Shown here piece by piece: positions 10,728 through 19,764 of a stretch of DNA of 64,000 bases; the stretch's first letter is position 1; the number at the start of each line of letters is the position of its first letter. The stretch covers positions 1 to 64,000 of the forward strand of contig WEDG01000323.1 in assembly GCA_017591395.1 (NCBI GenBank). The letters run 5' to 3'. The notes beneath the pieces were generated by a model that was not told the origin of the DNA, searched no databases, and saw nothing but the letters and a program-made list of their open reading frames with translations. The position numbers were made by a program, and so were the translations under genes. This DNA comes from Schistocephalus solidus (Eukaryota > Platyhelminthes > Cestoda > Diphyllobothriidea > Diphyllobothriidae).

Positions 10728-11480
10728 TACCGCACTCTCTTCTCCTCCCCCACCTGAGCCCGGTCTCATGACATAGTCAAGAAGACCGGAGATGGGAGTG
10801 GGCACAGGTGGCTGGCGCGGCCGGAACCGCCCCTGGGCGTGCCACCACACCTGGCTCGGATCCTACAGAGTGGGGGTGCCATAAAGACCACATTAAGAAG
10901 GAGCCATTGCAGCCTGACACTCAGTCCGCCAGTCAGCCACTCCACAAAAAACACACATTAGGCTGACCACGCGGTCCGAGTTATCCCGTCAGTTGGCAAC
11001 CTTCCAAGCCACGGCTTTTAGCGCACCGTGATAGTTTCAAGTGCGTCAGATTGTTTATAGTGAGGAATATGCGCTGAGCTGTCGAGCTCACTCTCTCCCC
11101 CAACCCCACAGTCAGATTACTGTCCGAGCCGGTCAGTTGCCTGATGTGGGAGTGGGCGCATTGGCTGACGGATCGGCGTACCCGTCTTCGCGCGCCACAG
11201 CACGACCTGGCCCCCATAACGCACACACCAGTATTCACAAACTCAGGGGATATGGAGGAGCCATCGCCGTCTGACTCCCAGTCCACTGGTCAGCCACTCG
11301 ACACACACAGCACATACACTGAGCCTACGGCGTGGTCTGGTGGAAGCGTCAGATTGGCAGACTTCCTGGCCACGGTTTATAGGAAACCGTGATATACTCT
11401 GGTAATTGGTGATTGTGAGGGTGATATCGATGTTTTGGTGTAGGTAGTGTGCGCTGATGTAGCTTAGCCTCCAGTGGATT
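10728..11480 (-). repeat. 3' tail of copy B
   Basis: This noncoding tail has the blocks GTCAAGAAGACCGGAG, GAAGGAGCCATTGCAGCC, CCACGGCTTTTAGCGCACC, and at its proximal end CACGGTTTATAGGAAACCG. It matches the tail of copy C (26.53-27.37 kb) in inverted orientation over its whole length. Short frames in it are chance. Confidence 0.8.
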
Positions 11481-11489
11481 ACCGGAGGT

Positions 11490-12345
11490 TGTCGCGGAGG
11501 CGCATGTGTCATAATAGGCCCATGCGGTGTGTAAATGTGCGAGAGCAGTGAGGGCAGTGAAGGCGGGCGCGTCGACTGTATGTCGGAGCCCCAGGCACTG
11601 GTTCACCAGCCTCCGTGCGATGGATTCGCAGGTGACCGACAAGGCCGATGCGTGAGTTGAAGTTGCAGGCGCAGTGTGGGCAGGAGAAATCGGTAGAGGC
11701 TGGGGGGTGTCATTCATGGTAGTGGGGGTGTCAGGGGCGCTAAGAATGGCAGGAGCGGAAGGTGTGCATGGTGTATCGGTGTTGTCGGCATTGTGGTGTA
11801 TTCCGCTGTCATGGAGGCGCATGTGACCGAATAGGCCCATGCGATGAGTGAATGTGCGAGGACAGTGAGGGCAGTGGAGGCGACGATCTCTGCTGTGTGA
11901 TGATGTTCCAGGCACTGGCTCACCGGTCTCTGTACGATGTATTCGCAAGTGACCGAGCAGGCCGATGCGTGAGGTGAATGTGCGGTCGCATTGAGTACAG
12001 CTTAGGAGAGATTCCCCATCGCTGATGGTGGTGGTGGTATTGAAGGCGAAGGCGGGGGTGGTTGCGGTGGTGGGGGTTACAGGAGATGAGTTGAGGGATG
12101 TGGTCTATATGATGGTGGGACTAATGGAATTGATTCCAGGAGTGAGGGTGGGAGAGTCAGAAGAAGGGTTGGCCGAATTTGACATAGAAATTGGAATTGT
12201 CGGATTGTTGGTGCATTGCGTCCGAAGATGTCCAACCAGGCCGATTCGCGCGCGGAAGATGCGTTGACAGCGCGGGCATGTTGGCAGGGCCTGGGCATTA
12301 GCGGTGTTGGTCCGGGGCGCTGGTGACTTTCGTGCCACTCTTTTG
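11490..12345 (-). pseudogene. retrotransposon zinc-finger array, copy B
   Basis: On the minus strand a first finger [20 protein letters not shown] (about 12300-12230) directly follows the RT frame. A Thr/Ser-rich spacer, a TAG at 12105, then LHCPHCPRTFTHRMGLFGHM (about 11890-11820) follow. After a frameshift near 11700 the last pair is readable only in another frame ([17 protein letters not shown] and RMGLLGHM-like at 11660-11490). Five fingers are expected in the intact protein. Confidence 0.75.
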
Positions 12346-13924
12346 GCCTTGGCGGCGGCGATCCTGTTGGCCTCATAGATTGCTGAACCAGTCTTCACTG
12401 ATCTTCTCCATGCCGGTCTATCCTGGGCGAGGTCCTCCCAGGTCTCCGAGTTGATTTGCAGTTGCTTCAGCGATTTCTTCAAAGTGTCCTTGTAGCGTCG
12501 TTTTTGACCTCCCTGCCGGCGAGAACCTGTAACGACATCTCCGTCGAAAAGTCGTTTGGGTAGTCGCTCGTCGTCCATTCTTACCAGGTGGCCGCTCCAT
12601 CGCAGTTGCACTTGCCTCAGCATGGCATGGATACTGAGGATTCCGGTCCGCTCCAGGACTTCCGTGTCCGGGATCCTGTCTTGCCATCTCAGCTTCAGTA
12701 TTCTGCGGAGGCAGTTGAGATGAAAGTGATTCAGCTTCCTGGCTTGGTTCGAATAGATGGCCCAGGTCTCCGCTCCGTAAAGGAGTGTCGTCAAGACGAC
12801 GGCCTTGTACATCTTCTGTTTGGTGTTCAGGTGAATACCGTGGCGATTCCACCTGGAGGCCTGCAGCCGGCCGAAGGCCTTACTAGCTTTGGAGATCCGT
12901 TGGGCAACCTCGTCATCGATTCTCGTGTTGCGCGACATCGTGCTTCCTAGATAAGCTAAGGTTTTCACGTTTTTGAGTTGAGCACCGTTTACATTGATTC
13001 GAGGAGCATTGTATTCCGTGCTGGGTGGCGGCTGGAACATGACAACCGTTTTGGCTGTACTGATTGTTAATCCAAAATCGGTGCAGCCTTCGGCGAAGAG
13101 GTCCATGCTCCTTTGTATGTCTCCTCCATCACGGTGTTAAGGGCACAGTCGTCCGCGAAGAGCAAGTCATGGACTGTAGTCGTAGACACGCGCGTTGGAG
13201 CCTGCATACGCCGACTGTTGAGAAGGTGCCCGTCAGTTCTGTAGGCGATGCGGATACCAGGCTGCTCATCACGGTAGGCGTCCATCAGCATAGCCGAGAA
13301 CATGAGACTGAAGAGGGTGGGGGCCAGTACGCAGCCCTGCTTCACTCCGTTGGTCACTGCGAATGCTTCGGATACCGTCCCGTTGTCAGTGACGCGCGCC
13401 GTCATCCCGTCATGAAGCTGACGCACCATGTCCGTGAACATTTCAGGACAACCAAATTTCTGCATGACTTTCCACAGTCCATCACGATTCACCGTGTCAA
13501 AGGCTTTCGTTAGATCCACGAAGGTAGTGTATAGGTGAGTTCGCATCTCCTGACACTTCTCTTGTAGCTGGCGGGCGGCAAAGATCATATCGGTTGTTCC
13601 GCGGTGTCGGCGGAATCCACATTGGTTTTCTGGGAGCAGGCCCTGCTCTAGGTGACCTTTAAGACGATTGAGAAGGATACGGGCGAAGATCTTCCCGGCG
13701 ATTTTGAGCAACGAGATGCCTCTGTGATTATCACAGAGTTGCCGGTTCCCCTTCCGTTTGTAGAGATGGACGATGGTCGCGTCTTTGAAATCCTGAGGAA
13801 CTTGTCCTTGGCGCCACATCTCCTGGATGAGTGTTGTGAGTTCTGCCATCAGCCGTGGCCCACCATGCTTGTAGACTTCCGGTGGGATTGCGTCGGATCC
13901 CGGTGCTTTACCGCTGGAAATCTG
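12346..13924 (-). pseudogene. retrotransposon reverse transcriptase, copy B
   Basis: The segment 13849-13067 carries RT motifs in order: GKIFARILLNRLKGHLEQG, CGFRRHRGTTDMIF, VDLTKAFDTVNRDGLWKV (motif A aspartate), TNGVKQGCVLAPTLFSLMF and the catalytic [12 protein letters not shown], whose FADD codons are at 13159-13148. A one-base deletion near 13110-13130 moves the thumb domain ([20 protein letters not shown]) into the frame at 13106-12105, which also runs into the first zinc finger. The conserved motifs are intact, so a recent common ancestor was active. Confidence 0.9.
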
Positions 13925-15413
13925 CTACACGGCCCGGAGGGTTTCTGGTAGGGAAGGCGGCAGATCCAGGTCATTGTTCGTGTCCACTTGAGGGAGCCGG
14001 TCAATTGCAGCATCGGAGATGGCTGATGAGCAATTAAGGACACTGCTGAAGTGCTCGGCCCAGCGCTTCAGAATTTGCGATTTCTCTGTCAGTAGTGTTG
14101 CGCCGTCAGAGCTGAGCAGCGGTGCGGACCCCTTGATACACGGGCCGTAGATGGCCTTGATGGCTTTGTCAAAGTTTTTCATTTCATTGCGGACCGCATA
14201 CCCCTGGATTTCCTCAGCCTTTCGGATCATCCAGGCATCCTGCATCTCCCGCAACCGTTGTTGTACAAGGCGCCGGCATCTGAAAAAGGCTGCTTTGGTG
14301 GCGTCAGTCCGAAGGTCCAGGTAGGCTTTGTGTAGTCTATTCTTCTCCGCGAGTAGGTTGCTGATGTCGGCGTCATTGTCGTCAAACCAGTCCTGGTGTC
14401 GACGGTGTGCGCGTCCGAGTACATCAACGGTGGTGGACTGGATGACATTTCGCAGTTGAAACCATCGTGTCTCCACGGTAGCGTTATCATCCGGAGATTG
14501 CAGGTCCTCCAGTTTCTCGGTTATTTGGTTGCTGAAATCAAAACGATGAGCAGGAAAATGTAATAAAAGAGTATTTAACTTACATGGCGGCCTCTTACCT
14601 TGGGGCCTTCGTCGGGGTTGCAGTCGGAGCCTCATCTGAGAGATGACGAGGCGGTGATCTGTCCAACCATCGGCATCGCGGATCGCCTTGGTTACCAGCA
14701 CGTCCTGTCGATCTCGCCTCCGGACGAGAACATAGTCCAGCAGATGCCAGCGTCGCGACCGAGGATGCATCCACGTGGCCTTCTCCCGCGTCGGAAGGCG
14801 GAAGAAGGTGTTGGACAGCAGGAGACGGTGTTCCACACACGTGCGCAGAAGAAGGAGACCGTTATCGTTGCAGCTACCGAGACCGTGGGGACCCAGCACT
14901 CCCTGCCAGGCAACATGGTCCGTCCCGACGCGGGCATTGAAGTCACCAAGGACAATTAACTTGTCCTCTTTCGGCACAGTCGGCAGCAAGGCGTGCAGGT
15001 CCTCGTAGAATTTGTCCTTCGCCGAATCAGAGCTCGTCATTGGGGGAGCGTAGGCGCTGATGATGGTGGCGAACTGGTCTCCCCGAAGAGGCAGGCGGAG
15101 GCTCATCAGGCGATCATTGATACCCCTGCGGCAGACAGGGCAGACGTCCCACGATGTCGTTCCGGATGGCAAAGGCAACACCAGCGTCGCGTCGCTCTGC
15201 CTTTGGCCGGCCGCTCCAGAAGAAAGTGTAGCCGGCCCCCACCTCCTCCAGCTGACCCTGCTCAGAGAATCGGGTCTCACTGAGAGCAGCAATGTCCACC
15301 TTGTAGCGCGCCAGTTCCCGAGCGACCAGCGCCGTCCTCCGTTCCGGCCGGTTGCTCCTAGGATTGTCTAAAAGGGAGCGAACATTCCAGGCTGCTAGTG
15401 TGAGTGGACTCAT
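13925..15413 (-). pseudogene. retrotransposon AP-type endonuclease, copy B
   Basis: The coding region starts at 15413 with [20 protein letters not shown], followed by [20 protein letters not shown]. It then shifts frame (15292-13925) to carry [26 protein letters not shown] and [10 protein letters not shown], the usual metal-binding and catalytic signatures of exonuclease-endonuclease-phosphatase nucleases. This enzyme nicks target DNA to prime reverse transcription. The frame closes with an in-frame TAG at 13925-13927 where copy C has CAG. Bases 14532-14583 form an intron-like segment. Confidence 0.88.
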
Positions 15414-15985
15414 CCGAGCAGCCTGGAGAGTATGGCGAGGGGGATGGGGACGGGGGTATTGTTGTTTGTTTGAGTTTTACGACCGCGTAGTTTGCGATCT
15501 GCGAGCCGCGGCCGGCTGCAGAAGACGTGAGACCCAGCATTTTTTAGGGCACATTTTCTAGCCCATTCCTCCGCGAGGAGGCAAGCAGTGCTATCCCTAA
15601 ATAGGGCTGCTCGGACATCCCAGACGGCTGCCGAACTCCACTCGTGGTCACGAATTTGTTTTAGTGGGAGAACGACCCGAGTTAGTCTGGGCCGCCTATG
15701 GGGTTGCTGTCACCCCAACCGTAGGACTTTTTGAGAGGGGGGAGGTGGGAATTTCGGGAGTCAAACATACCGAGTGTGGAGGCACACACAACACCGCAGA
15801 CCCTCACCTGATTTAGCCCGCCGGTCGTGACGGTTGCCCGGGGTGTGGCCGCTGGGAAGAACCTAACTTCGAGGAGCCACAGGTGAGAGTTGGGTACCAG
15901 TTAGAGGCGGCCACAGGAGCATTCACCACCTGTACGAGACAAATGGAGCGACCAAATGCAAGCTGTGTGGTGCTGCCCCTAACTA
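15414..15985 (-). repeat. 5' untranslated leader of copy B
   Basis: About 570 bases upstream of the first ATG of copy B are shared with 18388-18960 (+), 34350-34985 (-), 61660-62255 (+) and partly 28690-28921 (-). Blocks such as TGGTGAATGCTCCTGTGGC (minus-strand sense) and ATTTAGGGACAGCACTGCTTG recur in all of them. An internal promoter is expected here for this class; none was identified. Confidence 0.7.
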
Positions 15986-15999
15986 GTATCCCTACACCC

Positions 16000-16100
16000 C
16001 CCCTAGCCCTACCAATAACTGAAACACAGCGTGACAACGTAATAATATCAACCCTAGGCACAATCATGATCTTAACCCCAACTCTGACCTTAGCGCAAAG
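16000..16100. repeat. degenerate CCCTAA-like tract
   Basis: Short CCCTA and AACCC words (CTAGCCCTACC, CAACCCTAGG, CTTAACCCCAACTC) are spread over about 100 bases next to the 5' end of copy B. Confidence 0.4.
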
Positions 16101-16204
16101 CTACATGCATTGTGGCTGGTTCATTTTCCCCTGTCCTGTTGAGGCGACCATGCAACACATCCTCATGGAGGCGAATGTCCGCATTCCATGTTTGTATATA
16201 AGTG

Positions 16205-16238
16205 AAGAAGAAAAGAAGAAGAAGAAGAAGAAGAAGAA

Positions 16239-16303
<65 letters not shown>
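16205..16303. repeat. AAG/ATG microsatellite
   Basis: About 30 bases of AAG repeats run into about 60 bases of near-perfect ATG repeats. Other copies of the PLE tail have only a few AAG units at this place, so the array expanded here. Confidence 0.95.
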
Positions 16304-16304
<1 letters not shown>

Positions 16305-16336
16305 GAAGAAGGTTGTTTGTTCACCGGAATCATGGC

Positions 16337-16388
16337 TTTATTCGTCTGAGCTTTCGAACTCTTACTAGAGTACATCGTCAGAGATAAA
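16337..16388 (-). ncRNA. hammerhead-ribozyme-like motif in PLE tail
   Basis: Minus strand: TTTATCT, core CTGACGA, an imperfect hairpin (ACTC with GAGT), GAAA, then GC and TC, then AGACGAATAAA. Stem I would pair TTTA-TCT with AGA-(CGAA bulge)-TAAA. Stem III is only GC, as in the dimer-forming hammerheads known from Penelope-like elements. One extra T lies between the core and stem II, which is unusual. This is a motif match; activity is unknown. Confidence 0.45.
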
Positions 16389-16439
16389 ACAATAACATAA
16401 AGGGGGCAGGGGCCAATCAGACAGCAGTGGCGCCAGTCC

Positions 16440-16915
16440 GGAGGTGGCTACGCAGGGCCCTATATGCACCAGATCGATAAAACTAATTTACATGCAAGTC
16501 ACCATCATTTAATCACCCTGATGTGCACCATACGGTTGACATCGTCGGATTACAATGTTCGAATTGACGTGTGTATGCATTGGTGGGAGAAGTGTGCCTC
16601 AATGCAGCCTACGGGGTTCATCGGAGGTTATCGTGAAGACGCGTACGTCCGAGGAAACCCATGCAGTAGGTGAATGTGCTAGGGCAGTGTGGGCATTAAA
16701 GTCGAGTGAGGTGACGGTATGTCTGGGCCCCGGGCAATTGTTCGCCGGTCTCCATGAATCTGATTGGCAGGTGACCGACCAGGCCGATGTGTGAGGGGAG
16801 GTTGCGGTCGCAGTGTGGGCAGGAGAGGTCAGAAGGAGCTGGACTATTGTTGTTAGCTGTAGTCATGGTGTGGTTGTGCTGGTGGTGGCGGGGTCCCGAC
16901 ATAAAGTCGCCTCAC
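16440..16915 (-). mobile_element. non-LTR family fragment: zinc-finger end with short 3' tail
   Basis: On the minus strand LSCPHCDRNLPSHIGLVGHL is followed by the linker METGEQLPGAQTY and a degraded last finger (frame lost), then directly by a short tail ending in GACGATGTCAACCGTATGG. The long tail seen in copies A to C is absent, so this is a third tail type or a deleted one. The region 16920-17200 holds nothing recognisable. Confidence 0.6.
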
Positions 16916-17204
16916 CTGCCTCCGCTGCCATCGCACGCCAGCGCAACTTACCGCAGTGTCGACAGCACCGATACTCTACCAAACCCAGACTGTGAAGGAA
17001 CCTATTCAGTCGTGTGTATAAACAAACCAGCCATTATCAACGTATCGATCACACAAAAACCATATATTTTCAACTGACACTGACGCTTGCGAGAATGTGA
17101 AAAGTGTACCTTTTAGTGAAAACTGGCCATTTGGAGTGGAGGACAGGTTAGTCCAATCTCATATCCAGTCGGTCGAATGAACAATCATTTAACTTTGACG
17201 AATG

Positions 17205-17540
17205 GAGTTGAGTGTTCGCATTCCAGGTGTGATTATAAGTGGAGAAGAAGAAGGTTTTTCGTTCATCGGAATCATGGCTTTATTCGTCTGAGCTTTCGAA
17301 ATCTTACTGGAATCCATCGTCAGAGATAAAAAGGCAACATAAACGAGTAACATTTATGGGGGGGGGGGCAAGGGCCAATAAGACACCGGTAGCGCCAGTC
17401 CAGAGGTGATTACGCAGGGCCCTGTATGCCGGCGCCAGATCGATAATTCGATTGACCGAGCTCTCATCGGAGGCCCAGGCTTCAATCAATTTTCGGCTTG
17501 TCTTGCATCTGGCGTGGTCTGTTTGGAACTACAGTGTTCA
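17205..17540 (-). mobile_element. Penelope-like element (family 2) C-terminus and 3' tail
   Basis: The minus-strand frame contains LIEAWASDESSVNRIIDLAPAYR-type sequence (17489 downward: IEAWASDESSVNRIIDLAPA), the C-terminal extension after the GIY-YIG domain in this family. The tail with a hammerhead-like motif follows, then AAG repeats and CACTTATAATCACACC. The coding part is repeated in inverted copy at 35815-35955. Confidence 0.65.
17279..17330 (-). ncRNA. hammerhead-ribozyme-like motif in PLE tail
   Basis: Minus strand: TTTATCT, CTGACGA, one extra T, stem II GGATTC with GATTTC (one G-T pair and one mismatch) around CAGTAA, GAAA, GC, TC, AGACGAATAAA. All nucleotides of the catalytic core (CTGANGA and GAAA) are present, and stem I pairs TCT/AGA and TTTA/TAAA. 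It is conserved in position with 16337-16388 and, more decayed, with 29716-29767, 21786-21836 (GAAA lost) and 33702-33752. Confidence 0.5.
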
Positions 17541-17619
17541 AAGTTACATAGCGCATGTCAGAATTAGTGAAAGCAGGTGTTATAGCGCTAGGAAAATACA
17601 CTGAAACTGGTATATCAAT

Positions 17620-17700
17620 GCTCACTGATCGTTACCAGAACTCACTCGTCTCATCCTGTCTTTGGGTTCAGCTGCACCGCGACTAGTGACCCGTATCTTA
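17620..17700 (-). repeat. short dispersed module (TGAGTTC...TAACGATC type)
   Basis: This unit of about 80 bases, with a core like TGAGTTCTGGTAACGATC, recurs at about 35640-35720, 46556-46612 (-), 47925-48015 and 55300-55385, and weakly near 3300-3365. It often lies beside SINEs but not in fixed orientation. Confidence 0.5.
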
Positions 17701-17850
17701 ATTATTATAGTGTTGGACTTCTGATCAACAGGTCGCGAGTTCGAACCGTGGGTGGCGCACCCCCTGGGGTTGGGTATGACCGGCTAATGAGAGAGAAATC
17801 TCCATTTCCGTCTCCATTGTCTTTGTCGGCATTGCTAATCTGCCTCTACT
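17690..17850 (+). repeat. tRNA-derived SINE
   Basis: The head retains GTTGGACTTCTGATCAAC and box B GAGTTCGAACC of a tRNA-Arg-like promoter. The body has GGTATGACCGGCTAATGAG and ends in GTCTCCATTGTCTTTGTC. The hammerhead-like core has changed from CTGATGA to CTAATGA and stem II is shortened, so this copy should be inactive. An inverted copy lies at 35490-35640. Confidence 0.7.
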
Positions 17851-18387
17851 CTTAACTCACAGTTTTGAACGTGTTTAACCCACTCGGCACAACTACCGGT
17901 CGTGAAATCAGTATGTCCGGACAAGGGGCCATCGATTGGATGGTTTAGAGGTCACTGTTAGTGCATGCTGGCGAACGGCAGTGTACAACTGACAACCGTA
18001 TTGACAGAGACGGTAAAAGGTCAGAGTACATGCGCGAGCAAACCTCATGTCCGCATGTTCTTGCGCCCTTCGCACCTTCTGCGGTAGGGTGGGTTCTATA
18101 GCTAACCTGTGCGAGCGTGGACGGACGGCGAACACCCCAGCACTTTGAAATGTTTTATGTAAGTACCTCTGATCCCAGTAGACAGTGCACAATTGCGTAA
18201 ATCGATTGCTTCAGATTTGAGGTCAATAGTCCCCTTGGCCTAAATGGGAATCGCAGTCGTTCCATAACTGTGGACTTGAGTATAGTCAACTTTGTTTACA
18301 CTCGCAACTAATTTGCACTTCTTTTGACAATTTGAATGTTGGTGGCGTAATTCGGATTAGTAGTGGATGTCTTTCTGGTCACAAGGG

Positions 18388-19671
18388 CTACTAGTTAGGG
18401 GAAGCACCACGTATGTAGCATTTGATCGCTCCATCTGTCTCGTACCGGTGGTGAATGCTCCTGTGGCCGCCTCTAACTGGTGCCTAACGCGTACCTGTAG
18501 CTCCTTAAAGCTGGGTTCTTCCCAGCAGCCAAACCCCAGGCAACCGTCACGACTGTTGGGCTAAACCAGGTGGAGGTCTCCGGGGCTGTGCGTGTCTCCA
18601 CACCCGGTATGCTTGACTCCCGAACTTCCCACCTCCCCCCTCTCAAAACGTCCTACGGTGGGGGCGACAGCAACCCCGTATGCGGCCCAGGCTAACTCGG
18701 TCATTCTCCCACTAAACAAACCGTGACCCATAGTGGAGTTCGACAGCCGTCTATGATATCCGAGCAGCCCTATTTAGGGACAGCACTGCTTGCCTCCTCG
18801 CGGAGGAATGGGCTAGAAAAGGTGCCCTAAACAAATGCTGGTTATCACGTCTTCTGCAGCTGGCGGCGGCTCGCAGATGGCAAAATATGCGGTCTTACAA
18901 GTCAAACAAACAATAATACTCCTCGTCCCCAGCCCCTGCGCCATAACCTCCGGGCTGCTCGGGTGAGTCCGCACACACTAGCAGCCTGGAATGTTCGCTC
19001 CATTTTAGACAATCCGAGAAGCAACCGGCCGGAACGGAGAACGGCGTTAGTCGCTCAGGAAATAGCGCACTACAAGGTGGACATTGCTGCTCTCAGTGAG
19101 ACCCGATTCTCTGAGCAGGGTCAGCTGGAGGAGGTGGGTGTCGGCTACACATTCTTCTGGAGCGGCCGGCTAGAGGCATGGCGATGCGACGCTGGTGTTG
19201 CCTTTGACATCCGGGACGACATCATGGGACGTCTGCACTGTCTGCCGCAGGGTATCAACGATCGCCTGATGAGTCTCCGTCTGCCTCTTCTGGGAAACAA
19301 GTTCGCCACCATCATCGGCGTCTACGCTCCCCCAATTACGAGCTCCGATGCACCGAAGGACAAATTCTACGAGGACCTGCACGCCCTCCGGGCGACTGTG
19401 CCGAAGGTGGACAAGTTGATTGTTCCTTGGTGACTTCAAAGCTCGCTTCAGGACGGACCACGCTGCCTGGCAGGGAGTGCTGGTTCCCCACGGTCTCGGT
19501 AGCTTTAACGAAAACTGCCTCCTTCTTCTGCGAACGTGTGTGGAACCCCGTCTCCTTCTGACCAACACTTTCTTTCGCCTTCCGACGTGTGGAGAAGGGA
19601 ACGTGGATGCGCCCTCGGTCGCGGCGCTGGCATCTGCTGGACTATGTTCTCGTCAGGAGGCGAGAACATAA
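18388..19671 (+). mobile_element. non-LTR retrotransposon copy D, 5' part only
   Basis: Copy D has the 5' leader (18388-18962) and the endonuclease start (18963-19433: [36 protein letters not shown]). A frameshift follows, then [10 protein letters not shown] and the region up to [10 protein letters not shown], where it ends at 19671. Being 3'-truncated is unusual for target-primed insertion and suggests deletion or rearrangement. Its first part (to 19103) lies in the inverted duplication shared with 34226-36230. Confidence 0.85.
18963..19671 (+). pseudogene. retrotransposon endonuclease N-terminal part, copy D
   Basis: It reads from the same start methionine context as copy B. One extra base shifts the frame at the LIVLGDF motif, so a TGA follows VPW at 19431-19433, and the frame resumes at 19420. 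It contains the WNVRS, ETRFS and GDF signatures; the DYVL and TDHRL half is absent. Confidence 0.8.
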
Positions 19672-19764
19672 ATCCTTTTTTCCGACGAGATTAAATGATT
19701 GTATTCTGTCTGTCAAAATGACTTGCGAATAGTAAACTGGTAGACTGGAGAAGGCGGTTAGTAC

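Larger units (their letters stand above)
10728..15985 (-). mobile_element. non-LTR retrotransposon copy B, nearly full length
   Basis: This is the most complete copy, about 5.26 kb. On the minus strand it has a 5' leader (15985-15414), one long coding region (15413 to about 11490: endonuclease, RT, zinc fingers) and a 3' tail (11480-10728). The 5' edge is judged from agreement with copies D, E and F, which all begin near TACTAGTTAGGGG. Two nonsense codons (13925-13927 and 12105-12107) and about three frameshifts (near 15115-15290, 13110-13130 and 11700) break the coding region. No separate ORF1 is visible. No clear target-site duplication was found by eye. Confidence 0.88.
16110..16395 (-). 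mobile_element. Penelope-like element (family 2) 3' tail
   Basis: On the minus strand the order is hammerhead-like motif (16388-16337), a CTT/CAT microsatellite, then CACTTATATACAAAC and GGAATGCGGACATTCGCC. The same order occurs at 17.2 kb and 33.6 kb, where the upstream part continues into PLE coding sequence. The upstream bases to 16470 (GGCCCTGCGTAGCCACCTCC in minus sense) are the end of the PLE C-terminal region. Confidence 0.65.
16484..19103. repeat. left arm of outer inverted segmental repeat
   Basis: This segment is repeated in reverse complement at 34226-36230, including a PLE C-terminus, a SINE, unique-looking spacer (17850-18370) and the 5' end of copy D. The left arm has about 730 extra bases (16643-17374) that the right arm lacks. 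Confidence 0.75.
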
